The position numbers and the translations under genes are program-made. The notes under the pieces were generated by a model. That model worked only from the letters and a program-made list of their open reading frames with translations. It made no database searches and was not told where the DNA came from. Below are positions 30,996-38,059 of a stretch of 38,059 nucleotides of DNA, piece by piece. This DNA comes from Oscillospiraceae bacterium. GTDB lineage: Bacteria > Bacillota > Clostridia > Oscillospirales > CAG-272. Each line of letters starts with the position of its first letter. Position 1 is the stretch's first letter. The DNA lies in contig SVQT01000018.1 in assembly GCA_015065215.1 (NCBI GenBank), positions 1-38,059 on the forward strand, written 5' to 3'.

Positions 30996-32501
30996 TCATT
31001 TGATCACATAAACCTGCGCGTTCTTGTCACCGAACACCTTGGTGATCTTCTCCTCGGCTTGCTCGTCAAAGGTCAGATTTTCCGGCTCGGTAACCGCATT
31101 GCCGCCATACTGACCGATTCTGCCGCCCAGGTACTGAATGTAAGTATTGTCATGCATTTCAGGGCAACTGCTTTGTTCCTTTGCCACCAGATGTAGCATC
31201 CGGTAAGCGGAGCGGTCAAATATGTTATGGTGGATGCTGTACTTTCTGGCCTTGTTCTCATAGCTCCAGCCCTTAATCAGAGCGGGCGTATCGGTATTGT
31301 GGCGCTGCTGACCCCAGCCGTATCCGCCGGTACGGATGATATTGCCACACATTTCAATATCCTCCATATAGCTCTCGGTATCGCCCTTTGTCATTTCCAG
31401 AAAATATTCAATACCGTATACGCATTTTTCGATCAGATTGTTCTCATAGCGCACCTTGGTCATCAGGCGTGTTTTTCCCCTTGTGGTCACCTGATGGGTA
31501 ATGCCCGCGTCGTAAACCTGATAGATATAGCAATCCGCCACACGGTAGTCATCACAGCCGCCGTAGATCTCCACGCCGTTGCCGTAGCGGGTGACGGTGC
31601 CGCGCTTTCCCTGCGGATAGTTGGGATCGGTGCCAAAATAGTGCTGAATGGTACCGCCGATCCAACCGATCTCGCAGTTGGTGACCTGCAAGCCCTTCAC
31701 ACGCTCACCGCCTGCCGCCACCGCATGGATGCCGATATATTTCATGCAAATATTGTCGATGCGCACATTTTCCTTGCTGCCCACCGCGAACATCGAACGG
31801 CGGGTCACCGCCTCAATCGAGGCGAACACCGCGCCGGGATTGCCACGGTCGCAGCGCAAATAGAGGTCGCCATAGCTTCTGCTGCACATTTCCGGAATGG
31901 GAAAATCCTCATCCTTAGAAGGCGTGGTGGTCAGCAGCTCGTCAAAATACCAGAAAATATCCAGATCCCGCACCATCTCCGCGGCCATCACGAAAGGCTT
32001 GCTCTCATCATTGCGGCAGACAAATTGGCCATTTATATAGGAAGGGATCAGTTTGACCGAATGGTATTCCCCACCGTTGAAGACCAGCGTGCCGGGGTCC
32101 AGGATCTTCTCGGTCATTTTCCAGATATGATGGGCAACGTCCACCTCTACCCACAACGCGGGGCCGGCAAGATCAAAATCCCAGCCGTACAGCCGCGGCT
32201 TATCACCGGTTCCGTAGGCGCCATAGGTAACACCCGCTTGCGCCTTGACCTGACCGCGGAACAGATCGCCGCGGCAAAACAGCACGCCGTCGCCGGGGCA
32301 GAGCTCAGCCGCCGATACCTTGGCCAGCGTTTTCCATGCCCGCTCGGGGGTTTTACCGTCGTTTTGATCATCACCGCCATTGCTGACATAATAGGTCGTA
32401 CCCACGATCTCTACTGTGTCGGCGCTGCACAGAATCTCCTGCTTGCGCATTTCACAAAGCGTGTCGATCTCCTCTAAAAAAAGCTTGCTCGCTATTTGCA
32501 T
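30996..32501 (-). CDS. Right-handed parallel beta-helix protein (putative polysaccharide lyase/hydrolase)
   Basis: A 501-residue protein with TYYVSNGGDDQNDGKTPERA near the N-terminus, the usual cap of secreted or cytosolic beta-helix proteins, followed by WKTLAKVSA and PGDGVLFCRGD. Repeating coils with NCEIGW, NNLIEKCVYG and HHNIFDRSAYR indicate a pectate-lyase-like helix (NosD/PbH1 repeats). No signal peptide precedes it. The start at 32501 is taken because GAGAGGATC lies upstream; an ATG 24 nt earlier has no ribosome binding site. It probably binds or cleaves an acidic or branched oligosaccharide, but catalytic residues cannot be assigned. It is a single-gene unit under its own promoter, with MocR upstream on the same strand. 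Confidence 0.8.
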   Translation of the reverse strand: MQIASKLFLEEIDTLCEMRKQEILCSADTVEIVGTTYYVSNGGDDQNDGKTPERAWKTLAKVSAAELCPGDGVLFCRGDLFRGQVKAQAGVTYGAYGTGDKPRLYGWDFDLAGPALWVEVDVAHHIWKMTEKILDPGTLVFNGGEYHSVKLIPSYINGQFVCRNDESKPFVMAAEMVRDLDIFWYFDELLTTTPSKDEDFPIPEMCSRSYGDLYLRCDRGNPGAVFASIEAVTRRSMFAVGSKENVRIDNICMKYIGIHAVAAGGERVKGLQVTNCEIGWIGGTIQHYFGTDPNYPQGKRGTVTRYGNGVEIYGGCDDYRVADCYIYQVYDAGITHQVTTRGKTRLMTKVRYENNLIEKCVYGIEYFLEMTKGDTESYMEDIEMCGNIIRTGGYGWGQQRHNTDTPALIKGWSYENKARKYSIHHNIFDRSAYRMLHLVAKEQSSCPEMHDNTYIQYLGGRIGQYGGNAVTEPENLTFDEQAEEKITKVFGDKNAQVYVIK

Positions 32502-32541
32502 CTTTTGATCCTCTCTTATCTTCATTCCAAATATTTTTTCT

Positions 32542-32570
32542 ATGATACCCTGTTAGAAAATATCTGTCAA
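32542..32570 (-). promoter_or_regulatory. Sigma-A promoter of the beta-helix gene
   Basis: On the minus strand TTGACA (32565-32570), a 17-bp spacer and TATCAT (32542-32547). Confidence 0.75.
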
Positions 32571-32605
32571 CGCAAGAGCACAGCGTTCCTTGGCGTTTTT
32601 ATATT

Positions 32606-33991
32606 TCAAAGCGTTTCGCAAAGCCGTCTGATGCCCTCTGCCAGCCTTTCCGGCTCCACGCCGGAATAGTTCAGCACAATGGTGTGTGTATCGGTCTTTC
32701 CTTCCTTTTTTTCGATGTGGTAATCCCCTAAAAACGCAACACGTATGCCACCTTTTTCCAAAACAGACCGTAGCTCCCCATCGCTTCGGTCGATTTTCAG
32801 CTCTACCAGAAAATGCAACCCGGCATCCGCTTCTTTGATACGAATGCGCGCGGCAAAGGGAGCGCTTTGCAAAAGAGCGATCACCGCATCTCGCCTGGTA
32901 CGGTAAAAGGTGCGCATGCGGTGCAGATGCCGCTCAAAATGCCCTTCACGCAAAAATCTTGCCAGGGTATATTGCTCAAAGGCGGGTACGGGGCAAGCAT
33001 AAAAGCCAAGCTGCTGCCGATAGCGGGCAAGCAACGGCTTTGGCAGCACCATATAGCTGATACGCATAGAGGGCGCTATGGTTTTAGAAAAGGTGTTCAT
33101 ATAGATGACCCGATCGGCAGTATCCATGCCGAACAGGGGCGGAATAGGACGTCCCGTGAAGCGGAATTCACTATCGTAATCGTCCTCAATAATATACCGA
33201 TCCCCCTGCCCCATCCACGCGAGCAGCGCACGGCGACGGGTGGCCGGAGTAACAATGCCTGTGGGAAAATGGTGGTTGGGCGAGATGTGCAGCACCTCAA
33301 TGCCAAGCCGCTCCGGCGCATCGGCGCAAACGCCGCCCTCATCCAACGGAACAGGCCGAAAACGCACCCCGTTCAGGGCGTAAATGCGTGCGATCTTACT
33401 GTGGCCGGGATCCTCCAGACCGTATACGCGCTCTCTGCCCAGCAGCTGCAAAAGCAGATGATAGAGATACTCGGTACCGGCACCGATCACCACCTGGCAG
33501 GGCTCTACCGCGATGCCGCGCCCGTGGCGCAGATACTCGGCAATGGCGCTTTGCAAGGCGGGCGCACCGGCGGCAGGCAGGGGGGCCAGCAGCGCCTCCC
33601 CCTCCTCGGTCAGCACACGGCGCATCAGACGCGCCCAGAGAGAAAAGGGGAACCGCGTGCCGTCGGGGGTGTTGGTCACCAGATCCAACCAAACAGGGGG
33701 CGCTTGCTCGGTGACCTCCTCTCCGACGGGAGGCAGGGCGGAAGACGACAGAGAGGTGGGCAGATCCGACACATAGTAGCCGCTTCGCTCTCTGGATTCG
33801 ATATACCCCTCGGCGATCAGCTGCTCGTAAGCATTCTGCACCGTATTGATGCTGATGCCGTGATGCTCGGCCAGTCGCCGCTTGGAGGGCAGCTTTTCCC
33901 CGGGGGCGATGGCTCCTGACAGAATATCCGCTCGCAACGCGGCGGGCAAGGTATCGCACAGCTTGCCGCCGGAAAGATCGTAGGTTTGCAT
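32606..33991 (-). CDS. MocR-type regulator (GntR helix-turn-helix fused to class I aminotransferase domain)
   Basis: A 461-residue fusion. Residues 1-75 form a GntR winged helix (GEKLPSKRRLAEHHGISINT and the EGYIESRERSGYYV wing). Residues 100-461 are a fold-type-I aminotransferase domain with YIIEDDYDSEFRF (266-278) and the PLP-binding lysine K303 in TFSKTIAPSMR. MocR proteins sense pyridoxal phosphate or amino-compound adducts and activate or repress nearby genes; known targets include pdxST, GABA and taurine genes. None of these is in the window, so the target may be itself or the adjacent glycan genes. The ribosome binding site is weak (AGAGAGAA). An inverted repeat inside its own promoter suggests autoregulation. 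Confidence 0.9.
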   Translation of the reverse strand: MQTYDLSGGKLCDTLPAALRADILSGAIAPGEKLPSKRRLAEHHGISINTVQNAYEQLIAEGYIESRERSGYYVSDLPTSLSSSALPPVGEEVTEQAPPVWLDLVTNTPDGTRFPFSLWARLMRRVLTEEGEALLAPLPAAGAPALQSAIAEYLRHGRGIAVEPCQVVIGAGTEYLYHLLLQLLGRERVYGLEDPGHSKIARIYALNGVRFRPVPLDEGGVCADAPERLGIEVLHISPNHHFPTGIVTPATRRRALLAWMGQGDRYIIEDDYDSEFRFTGRPIPPLFGMDTADRVIYMNTFSKTIAPSMRISYMVLPKPLLARYRQQLGFYACPVPAFEQYTLARFLREGHFERHLHRMRTFYRTRRDAVIALLQSAPFAARIRIKEADAGLHFLVELKIDRSDGELRSVLEKGGIRVAFLGDYHIEKKEGKTDTHTIVLNYSGVEPERLAEGIRRLCETL

Positions 33992-34021
33992 TTGGTTCTC
34001 TCTCTTTTGCCGTTTTTCTTT

Positions 34022-34050
34022 ATTTTATCATATCAGATAAGAAAAAGCAA
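34022..34050 (-). promoter_or_regulatory. Promoter of the mocR-type gene
   Basis: On the minus strand TTGCTT (34045-34050), a 17-bp spacer and TAAAAT (34022-34027). The -35 abuts the palindromic terminator of the upstream gene. Confidence 0.6.
34025..34040 (-). promoter_or_regulatory. Putative MocR operator
   Basis: TTATC-ATATCA-GATAA is a perfect 5-6-5 inverted repeat lying between the -35 and -10 of the mocR promoter and overlapping the -10. It is a candidate autoregulatory site. Confidence 0.45.
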
Positions 34051-34094
34051 GAGGAAAGCCGCAGGCACTTGCAAGTGCCTGCGGCTTTCCTCTT
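34049..34094 (-). terminator. 46-nt perfect palindrome, terminator of the GH42-like gene
   Basis: Positions 34049-34071 are the exact reverse complement of 34072-34094, with no unpaired centre (GCACTTGCAAGTGC). It lies 1 bp past the stop at 34096. On the minus strand the hairpin is followed by GCTTTTTCTT, a good U tail. Confidence 0.9.
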
Positions 34095-34095
34095 T

Positions 34096-35892
34096 TCATT
34101 CGTCAATTTGGAACAGTGCCGTGTCGCAAGCCTCTAGCAGGAAGGTGATCTCCCGCCCCGACACATGTACATTTTCGGCGCCAAAGAGGGGTGTAACATG
34201 GTGCGCGGCAGGCAGAAAAAGCCGTTTTTCTCCACCCGTTTCGCTATGTAATGCTGCGTAGCCGTTCCCCACATACACCACGTCGCCGCCCATTGCATAC
34301 AGATGCACGCCTGCTTCTTTGAGGAATTCCACCTGTTCCTCAAGCGTAAGGAAGGGATGCGCAAGAGTGGCCGTCAGATAAGGCACGCCTCGCTCACGAC
34401 AAAGCGCCATGGCACGCTCCCCTGCGGGCGACGGAATGGGAGACGGAAAAATGACCGCCTTGTATTTGTGCAGATAATCGGCGATCCCCTCCACCATTTC
34501 ACCGTCAAAGGGCGCACCCGCATTACCCGTGACGATGCGATTGGCGGAAACCGCACGGTCGGCAGCATGCTTGGCGCATAGATTTTCCTTGGCTTGCTCA
34601 TCGGCGATCACCGCCACCTGGGCGGCAAAATCGCGGTTTGCGCGCGTAACGGTGCGCTCCTGGATACGGCGCATTTCTGCCAGCGCTTGCATCAGCAACG
34701 GGTCATCGTACCATCCACCCCACATATCAAACCACCAGATACCCGAGGCCTTGGTCAGCTGATGGGCAAAGCACTTGCGCAGCGCCGCACGGGAAAGCTC
34801 GGGCGTAGGCGGCCCCGACCACACCGAGGGCATCCCCGGCTTGGCAGTGGGATAAATGTCCTCGGGATAGGCCCCGGGGCGGGATTCCTGAACGCCCATG
34901 GTCAGATAGGTGCGGATGTCGCACTCGATAAAGGCCAGCTTGCCGTGGCGCTTGATGGCATCCACCGGCAGCATATCCGCCCAGTCAATGCCGAAGCGAC
35001 GGGCGTGGTTGTAGGCATTGGGAGAGGAGAAGAAATCCAGGTGGGGGGAATTCAACAGGGTGCGCAGGGCGCAGGAGCCCACGTTGACGGTGGCCTTCTC
35101 GAACACATAGCCGTAAAAGGCGCCCACGACCTGCTTGTGCTCCGTTTCTTCCTTGACGGTCTTTGCAAAGTGCGCAAGGCTTTTTGCTACGCATACGTTA
35201 CCAAATTCCACATACCGTTTCGCGTTTTCGTCTACACAGACCCCCTCGCCGCGCAGTGCTTCAAAGTTGGGAACGGGGGCGTTTTTCACGCCGTATTCCT
35301 CCTCCATATAGCGGCGGAAGCCGCGCACGACAGTGGGCGCGGGATAGCCGCACAGATCGTGGTGAAACCACTCCTGGGTCTGTCCGCCGCACAGCTGCCA
35401 GCCCGCGATGCGCGGCGCATAATCGGCAGCCTTGATATGTGACACGATCCTGCGCAGCAGCTCGGCACCGTCGCGGCGAAAAACCTCGGAGCCGAGAAAT
35501 TCCCGCCTGCCGCCCTTGGGGGTATCGATGCACTCCCCATCGTGCTGCTCCGTCCACCAACGAGGCATACTCACGTAGATGCGCGGAAAAATATAGGCAT
35601 CGGGGCAGGCGCGCAGGATCTTGCGCACCGCATCCTCAAACTCGCTGTAATCGGGACGGTCGGGGTCCTCAAACACACCCAAACGGAAAGGGGTAAAGCC
35701 CGTTACAGCGCTGTTGATGGGCAGCGCGGTCATGGAAATGTTGACAAAGAAGATGCGATAGCCCGCCTCGGCAAAATCCTCATAGCGGCTGCGCTCCTCA
35801 AAATAGGTGGTATATGCGGCGGCAGGCACGCACCTCCCGTCGATCACAAGCTCGGTCCTGCCATTGACGCGCAAAACGGCGCTGCTTAACAT
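34096..35892 (-). CDS. Atypical GH42-like TIM-barrel glycoside hydrolase
   Basis: A 598-residue protein with a GH42-like layout: a small N-terminal strand unit, a TIM barrel (about 35-430) and a C-terminal amidotransferase-like region (EGIADYLHKYKAVIFPSP) with a final beta domain. The probable nucleophile is E323 in FIECDIRTYL. At the expected acid/base position after strand 4 the usual Asn-Glu is replaced: GWQLCGGQTQEW (164-175) has Cys-Gly there, with E174 nearby. It is therefore either a distinct subfamily or uses another proton donor. No signal peptide. Neighbours are a MocR regulator downstream and, divergently, two sugar isomerase/epimerase genes, suggesting one catabolic theme. The ATG at 35892 follows a GGGGG stretch; the promoter is near-consensus. 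Confidence 0.7.
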   Translation of the reverse strand: MLSSAVLRVNGRTELVIDGRCVPAAAYTTYFEERSRYEDFAEAGYRIFFVNISMTALPINSAVTGFTPFRLGVFEDPDRPDYSEFEDAVRKILRACPDAYIFPRIYVSMPRWWTEQHDGECIDTPKGGRREFLGSEVFRRDGAELLRRIVSHIKAADYAPRIAGWQLCGGQTQEWFHHDLCGYPAPTVVRGFRRYMEEEYGVKNAPVPNFEALRGEGVCVDENAKRYVEFGNVCVAKSLAHFAKTVKEETEHKQVVGAFYGYVFEKATVNVGSCALRTLLNSPHLDFFSSPNAYNHARRFGIDWADMLPVDAIKRHGKLAFIECDIRTYLTMGVQESRPGAYPEDIYPTAKPGMPSVWSGPPTPELSRAALRKCFAHQLTKASGIWWFDMWGGWYDDPLLMQALAEMRRIQERTVTRANRDFAAQVAVIADEQAKENLCAKHAADRAVSANRIVTGNAGAPFDGEMVEGIADYLHKYKAVIFPSPIPSPAGERAMALCRERGVPYLTATLAHPFLTLEEQVEFLKEAGVHLYAMGGDVVYVGNGYAALHSETGGEKRLFLPAAHHVTPLFGAENVHVSGREITFLLEACDTALFQIDE

Positions 35893-35922
35893 AGTAGCTC
35901 CCCCCTTCGGATCCTTTTCTTC

Positions 35923-35951
35923 ATTATATCACGTTTTTTCCCTCTTGACAA
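35923..35951 (-). promoter_or_regulatory. Sigma-A promoter of the GH42-like gene
   Basis: On the minus strand TTGTCA (35946-35951), a 17-bp spacer and TATAAT (35923-35928). Confidence 0.8.
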
Positions 35952-35980
35952 TCCCCTGATTTTCCCCCCCGCGTACCAAG

Positions 35981-35999
35981 GCTCCACGCCCGGTGGAGC
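35981..35999. promoter_or_regulatory. Hairpin or operator in the divergent intergenic region
   Basis: GCTCCAC-GCCCG-GTGGAGC is a perfect 7-bp inverted repeat midway between the two divergent promoters (30-34 bp from each). It could be a shared regulator site. Confidence 0.4.
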
Positions 36000-36032
36000 T
36001 TGCAAAAAAATTCGCAAATTCCTCGATTTGGG

Positions 36033-36061
36033 TTGACATTTCCCCCAATCGTTTTTATAAT
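36033..36061 (+). promoter_or_regulatory. Consensus sigma-A promoter of the isomerase pair
   Basis: TTGACA (36033-36038), a 17-bp spacer and TATAAT (36056-36061), both perfect. The leader is about 50 nt. Confidence 0.88.
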
Positions 36062-36118
36062 GAAATTACCTTCTATAGCCTTTTATATTAGGTATTTCAG
36101 AAAACGGAGGAAAGAATT

Positions 36119-37063
36119 ATGTTAAAAGTAGGCGTACAGTCCGCAGGCTGGTACAGCAAGAACGACCCGATGGGCTCCTTTCAGTACATCAAGGAGTGCG
36201 GCTTTGAGTCCATCGACTTCAACATCGACCACTACCTCAGCACCGGCAAGCTGGTAAAGGAAGGCGTTTACCCCTCCTTCTTCGATCAGAGCGTTGAGGA
36301 GATCCTGGCGTTCTTCACCCCCCTCAAGGAGGCCAGCGAGGCCACCGGCGTGGAGATCGGTCAGATGCACGCCCCCTTCCCGGTCTGGTTCAAGGATCTG
36401 GATGAGGTCAACGACTATATCTTTATGGCGCTGGACAAGTGCTTTGCCGTGGCAGAGTACCTGAACTGCCCCGCCATCGTGGTGCATCCCGTCAACCGCT
36501 CCACCAAGGAAAAGGAATGGGATACCAACCTGATGATCTACCGCCGTCTGATCCCCGTGATCCGGAAGTACAAGGGCGTGAAGATCTGCCTGGAGAACAT
36601 CTTCAGCCGCCGTCCCGGCCGCATTATCGAGGGTCGCCTTGCCAACGTGGCAGATGCTTGCCGCATGATCGACATCCTCAACGAGGAGGCAGGCGGCGAT
36701 TACTTCGGCTTCTGCCTGGACGTGGGTCACGCCAACCTGACCAACCGCAATATCAAGGAGTACGTGAAGGAGCTGGGCCACCGCCTGACTATCCTGCACA
36801 TCCATGACAACAGCGGTCATGAGGATCTGCACATGATCCCCTACTCCTATCTCGCCACTCCCTCCAGCCACGTGTGCGACTGGAACGGCTTTGTAGAAGG
36901 ACTGAAGGAAATCGGCTATCCCGGTGTGATCGCTTTTGAGACCTTCCGCATCTTCTCCGCCTATCCCAAGGCAGTGCACACCCAGGTGCTAAAGCTCATC
37001 TCGGGCATTGGTCATTACTGGGCCGAGTGCATCGACGACCCCAATTGGCCCGCCGCCAAGTAA
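36119..37063 (+). CDS. Sugar phosphate isomerase/epimerase, copy 1
   Basis: A 314-residue TIM-barrel protein of the xylose-isomerase/AP-endonuclease-2 family. The metal-binding residues are seen in CLENI, LDVGHAN, HIHDNSGHEDLH and AFETFR. Members isomerise or epimerise sugars or sugar phosphates, with a divalent metal. It starts MLKVGVQSAGWY, with GGAGGAAAG 6 nt upstream. Codon use is strongly biased to C-ending and CTG codons, which suggests high expression. It is the first gene after a perfect promoter. A close paralogue follows 48 bp downstream. The substrate is unknown; the divergent GH42-like hydrolase hints at a sugar it releases. Confidence 0.88.
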   Translation: MLKVGVQSAGWYSKNDPMGSFQYIKECGFESIDFNIDHYLSTGKLVKEGVYPSFFDQSVEEILAFFTPLKEASEATGVEIGQMHAPFPVWFKDLDEVNDYIFMALDKCFAVAEYLNCPAIVVHPVNRSTKEKEWDTNLMIYRRLIPVIRKYKGVKICLENIFSRRPGRIIEGRLANVADACRMIDILNEEAGGDYFGFCLDVGHANLTNRNIKEYVKELGHRLTILHIHDNSGHEDLHMIPYSYLATPSSHVCDWNGFVEGLKEIGYPGVIAFETFRIFSAYPKAVHTQVLKLISGIGHYWAECIDDPNWPAAK

Positions 37064-37070
37064 AAAACAC

Positions 37071-37095
37071 GAGGGGAGCCGCGCTCCCCTCTTTT
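37071..37095 (+). terminator. Attenuator-like terminator between the two isomerase genes
   Basis: GAGGGGAGC-CGC-GCTCCCCTC followed by TTTT is a compact intrinsic terminator (9-bp stem, 3-nt loop). It starts 7 bp after the first stop and is followed at once by the AAGGAG of the second gene, so it probably lets part of the transcripts through. Confidence 0.85.
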
Positions 37096-37111
37096 GAAAA
37101 GGAGAAATATT

Positions 37112-38059
37112 ATGCTGAAAGTAGGCGTACAATCCTGCGGCTTTTACCGCTATGAGGACCCCGTCGGATCCCTGGAATACATCAAGGAAAGGGGCTTTCA
37201 GTCCATTGACTTCAACATCGATCTGAAGATGCCCGTCGGCCGCCTGGTCAAACAGCAAAGCGGCCCTTACGAAAGCTTTTTCAGCCAAAGCGAGGAGGAG
37301 ATCGTCAACTACTTCCGCCCCTTAAAGGACGCCATTGAAAAAACAGGCGTCACGGTGGATCAGATGCACGCGCCCTTCCCCTCCTACTTCCCCGGCATGG
37401 ACGAGCTGAACGATTATCTCTTCCAGTCCATCGTCAAATCCATGGCGGTCTGCCGGCTGATCGGCTGCCCCGCCATCGTGGTGCATCCCACCGCTCGCTC
37501 CACCAAGGAAAAGGAGTGGGACACTAACCTGATGAACTATCGCCGCCTGATCCCCGCCGCCAAAAAGTACGGCGTAAAGGTGTGTCTGGAGAACATCTCC
37601 AACCGCCGCCCCGGGCGCATCATCGAGGGTCGCCTTTCCAACGCGGAGGATGCCTGCCGTCTGATCGATCAGCTGAATGATGAGGCCGGCGGTGATTACT
37701 TCGGCTTTTGCTTTGACATTGGCCACGCCAATATGACGGGGCGCAACATGAAGGAGTTCGTGAAGGAGCTGGGGCACCGTCTCACCATCCTGCACATTCA
37801 CGACAACGACGGGCAGGAGGATATGCACATGATCCCCTACTCCTATCTCGCCACCCCCTCCAGCCCCTCTATTGACTGGCAGGGCTTTGTGGAGGGTCTC
37901 AAGGAGATCGGCTACAAGGGCGTGCTTGGCTTTGAGATCTGTCGGATGTGGCTCGCATACCCCAAGGCGGTGCACGACCAATGCCTGGAGCTGGTCAGCG
38001 GCATCGGCAAGTACTGGGCGGAATGCATCGACGACCCAAACTGGCCGGAGAAAAAATAA
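37112..38059 (+). CDS. Sugar phosphate isomerase/epimerase, copy 2
   Basis: A 315-residue paralogue of the preceding protein, roughly two-thirds identical by eye. It shares blocks such as CPAIVVHP, STKEKEWDTNLM, RRPGRIIEGRL, VKELGHRLTILHIHDN and AECIDDPNWP. The metal residues are kept (CLENI, FDIGHAN, HIHDNDGQEDMH, GFEICR). Differences concentrate around residues 36-56 (DLKMPVGRLVKQQ versus DHYLSTGKLVKEG) and 255-280, which could alter substrate choice. The ATG at 37112 follows AAGGAG; an in-frame TTG 18 nt earlier lies in the terminator tail. It ends with TAA on the last base of the window, so it is complete. No terminator is visible and the operon may continue. Confidence 0.88.
   Translation: MLKVGVQSCGFYRYEDPVGSLEYIKERGFQSIDFNIDLKMPVGRLVKQQSGPYESFFSQSEEEIVNYFRPLKDAIEKTGVTVDQMHAPFPSYFPGMDELNDYLFQSIVKSMAVCRLIGCPAIVVHPTARSTKEKEWDTNLMNYRRLIPAAKKYGVKVCLENISNRRPGRIIEGRLSNAEDACRLIDQLNDEAGGDYFGFCFDIGHANMTGRNMKEFVKELGHRLTILHIHDNDGQEDMHMIPYSYLATPSSPSIDWQGFVEGLKEIGYKGVLGFEICRMWLAYPKAVHDQCLELVSGIGKYWAECIDDPNWPEKK

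Noticed and set aside
31227-32477. A 416-codon plus-strand frame opposite the beta-helix gene
   Set aside because: It is antisense to a well-supported gene and has no start signals.
36067-36094. TACCT...AGGTA inverted repeat in the isomerase leader as an operator
   Set aside because: The arms are only 5 bp with an 18-bp spacer, which is expected by chance.

Overview
The window looks like part of a Bacillota (Firmicutes) chromosome, class Clostridia, most likely an uncultured gut Oscillospirales/Ruminococcaceae-type organism. The evidence is consensus sigma-A promoters with strong AGGAGG-type ribosome binding sites, a sporulation gene (spoIIIAH), a perR-rubrerythrin oxidative-stress pair suited to an anaerobe, GH42 sugar metabolism, and a DUF6472-like small protein. 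The family-level placement is inference. No phage, transposase or CRISPR array is visible.

Layout. 1-2.6 kb (minus strand): a lipid/diacylglycerol kinase cut by the window edge, rubrerythrin and perR as an autoregulated pair, and a stand-alone spoIIIAH with a sigma-E-like promoter. 2.68-8.97 kb (plus): a probable five-gene operon of marR, two half-ABC exporters forming an asymmetric heterodimer, a B12-binding-type radical SAM protein (DUF4080 type), and an SDR close to the EF-P 5-aminopentanone reductase YmfI. 8.97-9.32 kb is a hairpin-rich gap without a gene. 9.3-12.5 kb (minus): a 1073-residue surface protein with lamin-tail-like domains and a C-terminal membrane anchor. 12.8-15.9 kb (plus): ygiQ, dut and maf. 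16.1-19.5 kb (plus): a 1144-residue ATPase-FtsX fusion of MacB type with a very large ectodomain. It converges on a minus-strand operon (25.3 to 19.6 kb) of ABC-2 ATPase, permease, GldG-like protein and DUF4340 protein.

25.5-38.06 kb is an accessory-looking carbohydrate region: a GH42 beta-galactosidase, tRNA-Arg(ACG), a GH28-like beta-helix protein, a GDPD phosphodiesterase, a CPBP-like membrane protein, a small cysteine-rich protein, a second beta-helix protein, a MocR-type regulator, an atypical GH42-like TIM-barrel protein and two tandem sugar-phosphate isomerase/epimerase paralogues. None of the predicted glycan-active proteins has a signal peptide and no sugar transporter lies in the window, so intracellular processing of imported oligosaccharides is the simplest reading.

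The structures most worth a second look are: a 33-bp perfect inverted duplication of the tRNA-Arg 3' end and its terminator, followed by a nested element whose ends repeat the tRNA acceptor sequence; a hairpin that appears to bridge the Shine-Dalgarno and ATG of the ABC-2 permease; the atypical GH42-like hydrolase with a divergent promoter to the isomerase pair; and an attenuator-like terminator between those isomerases.
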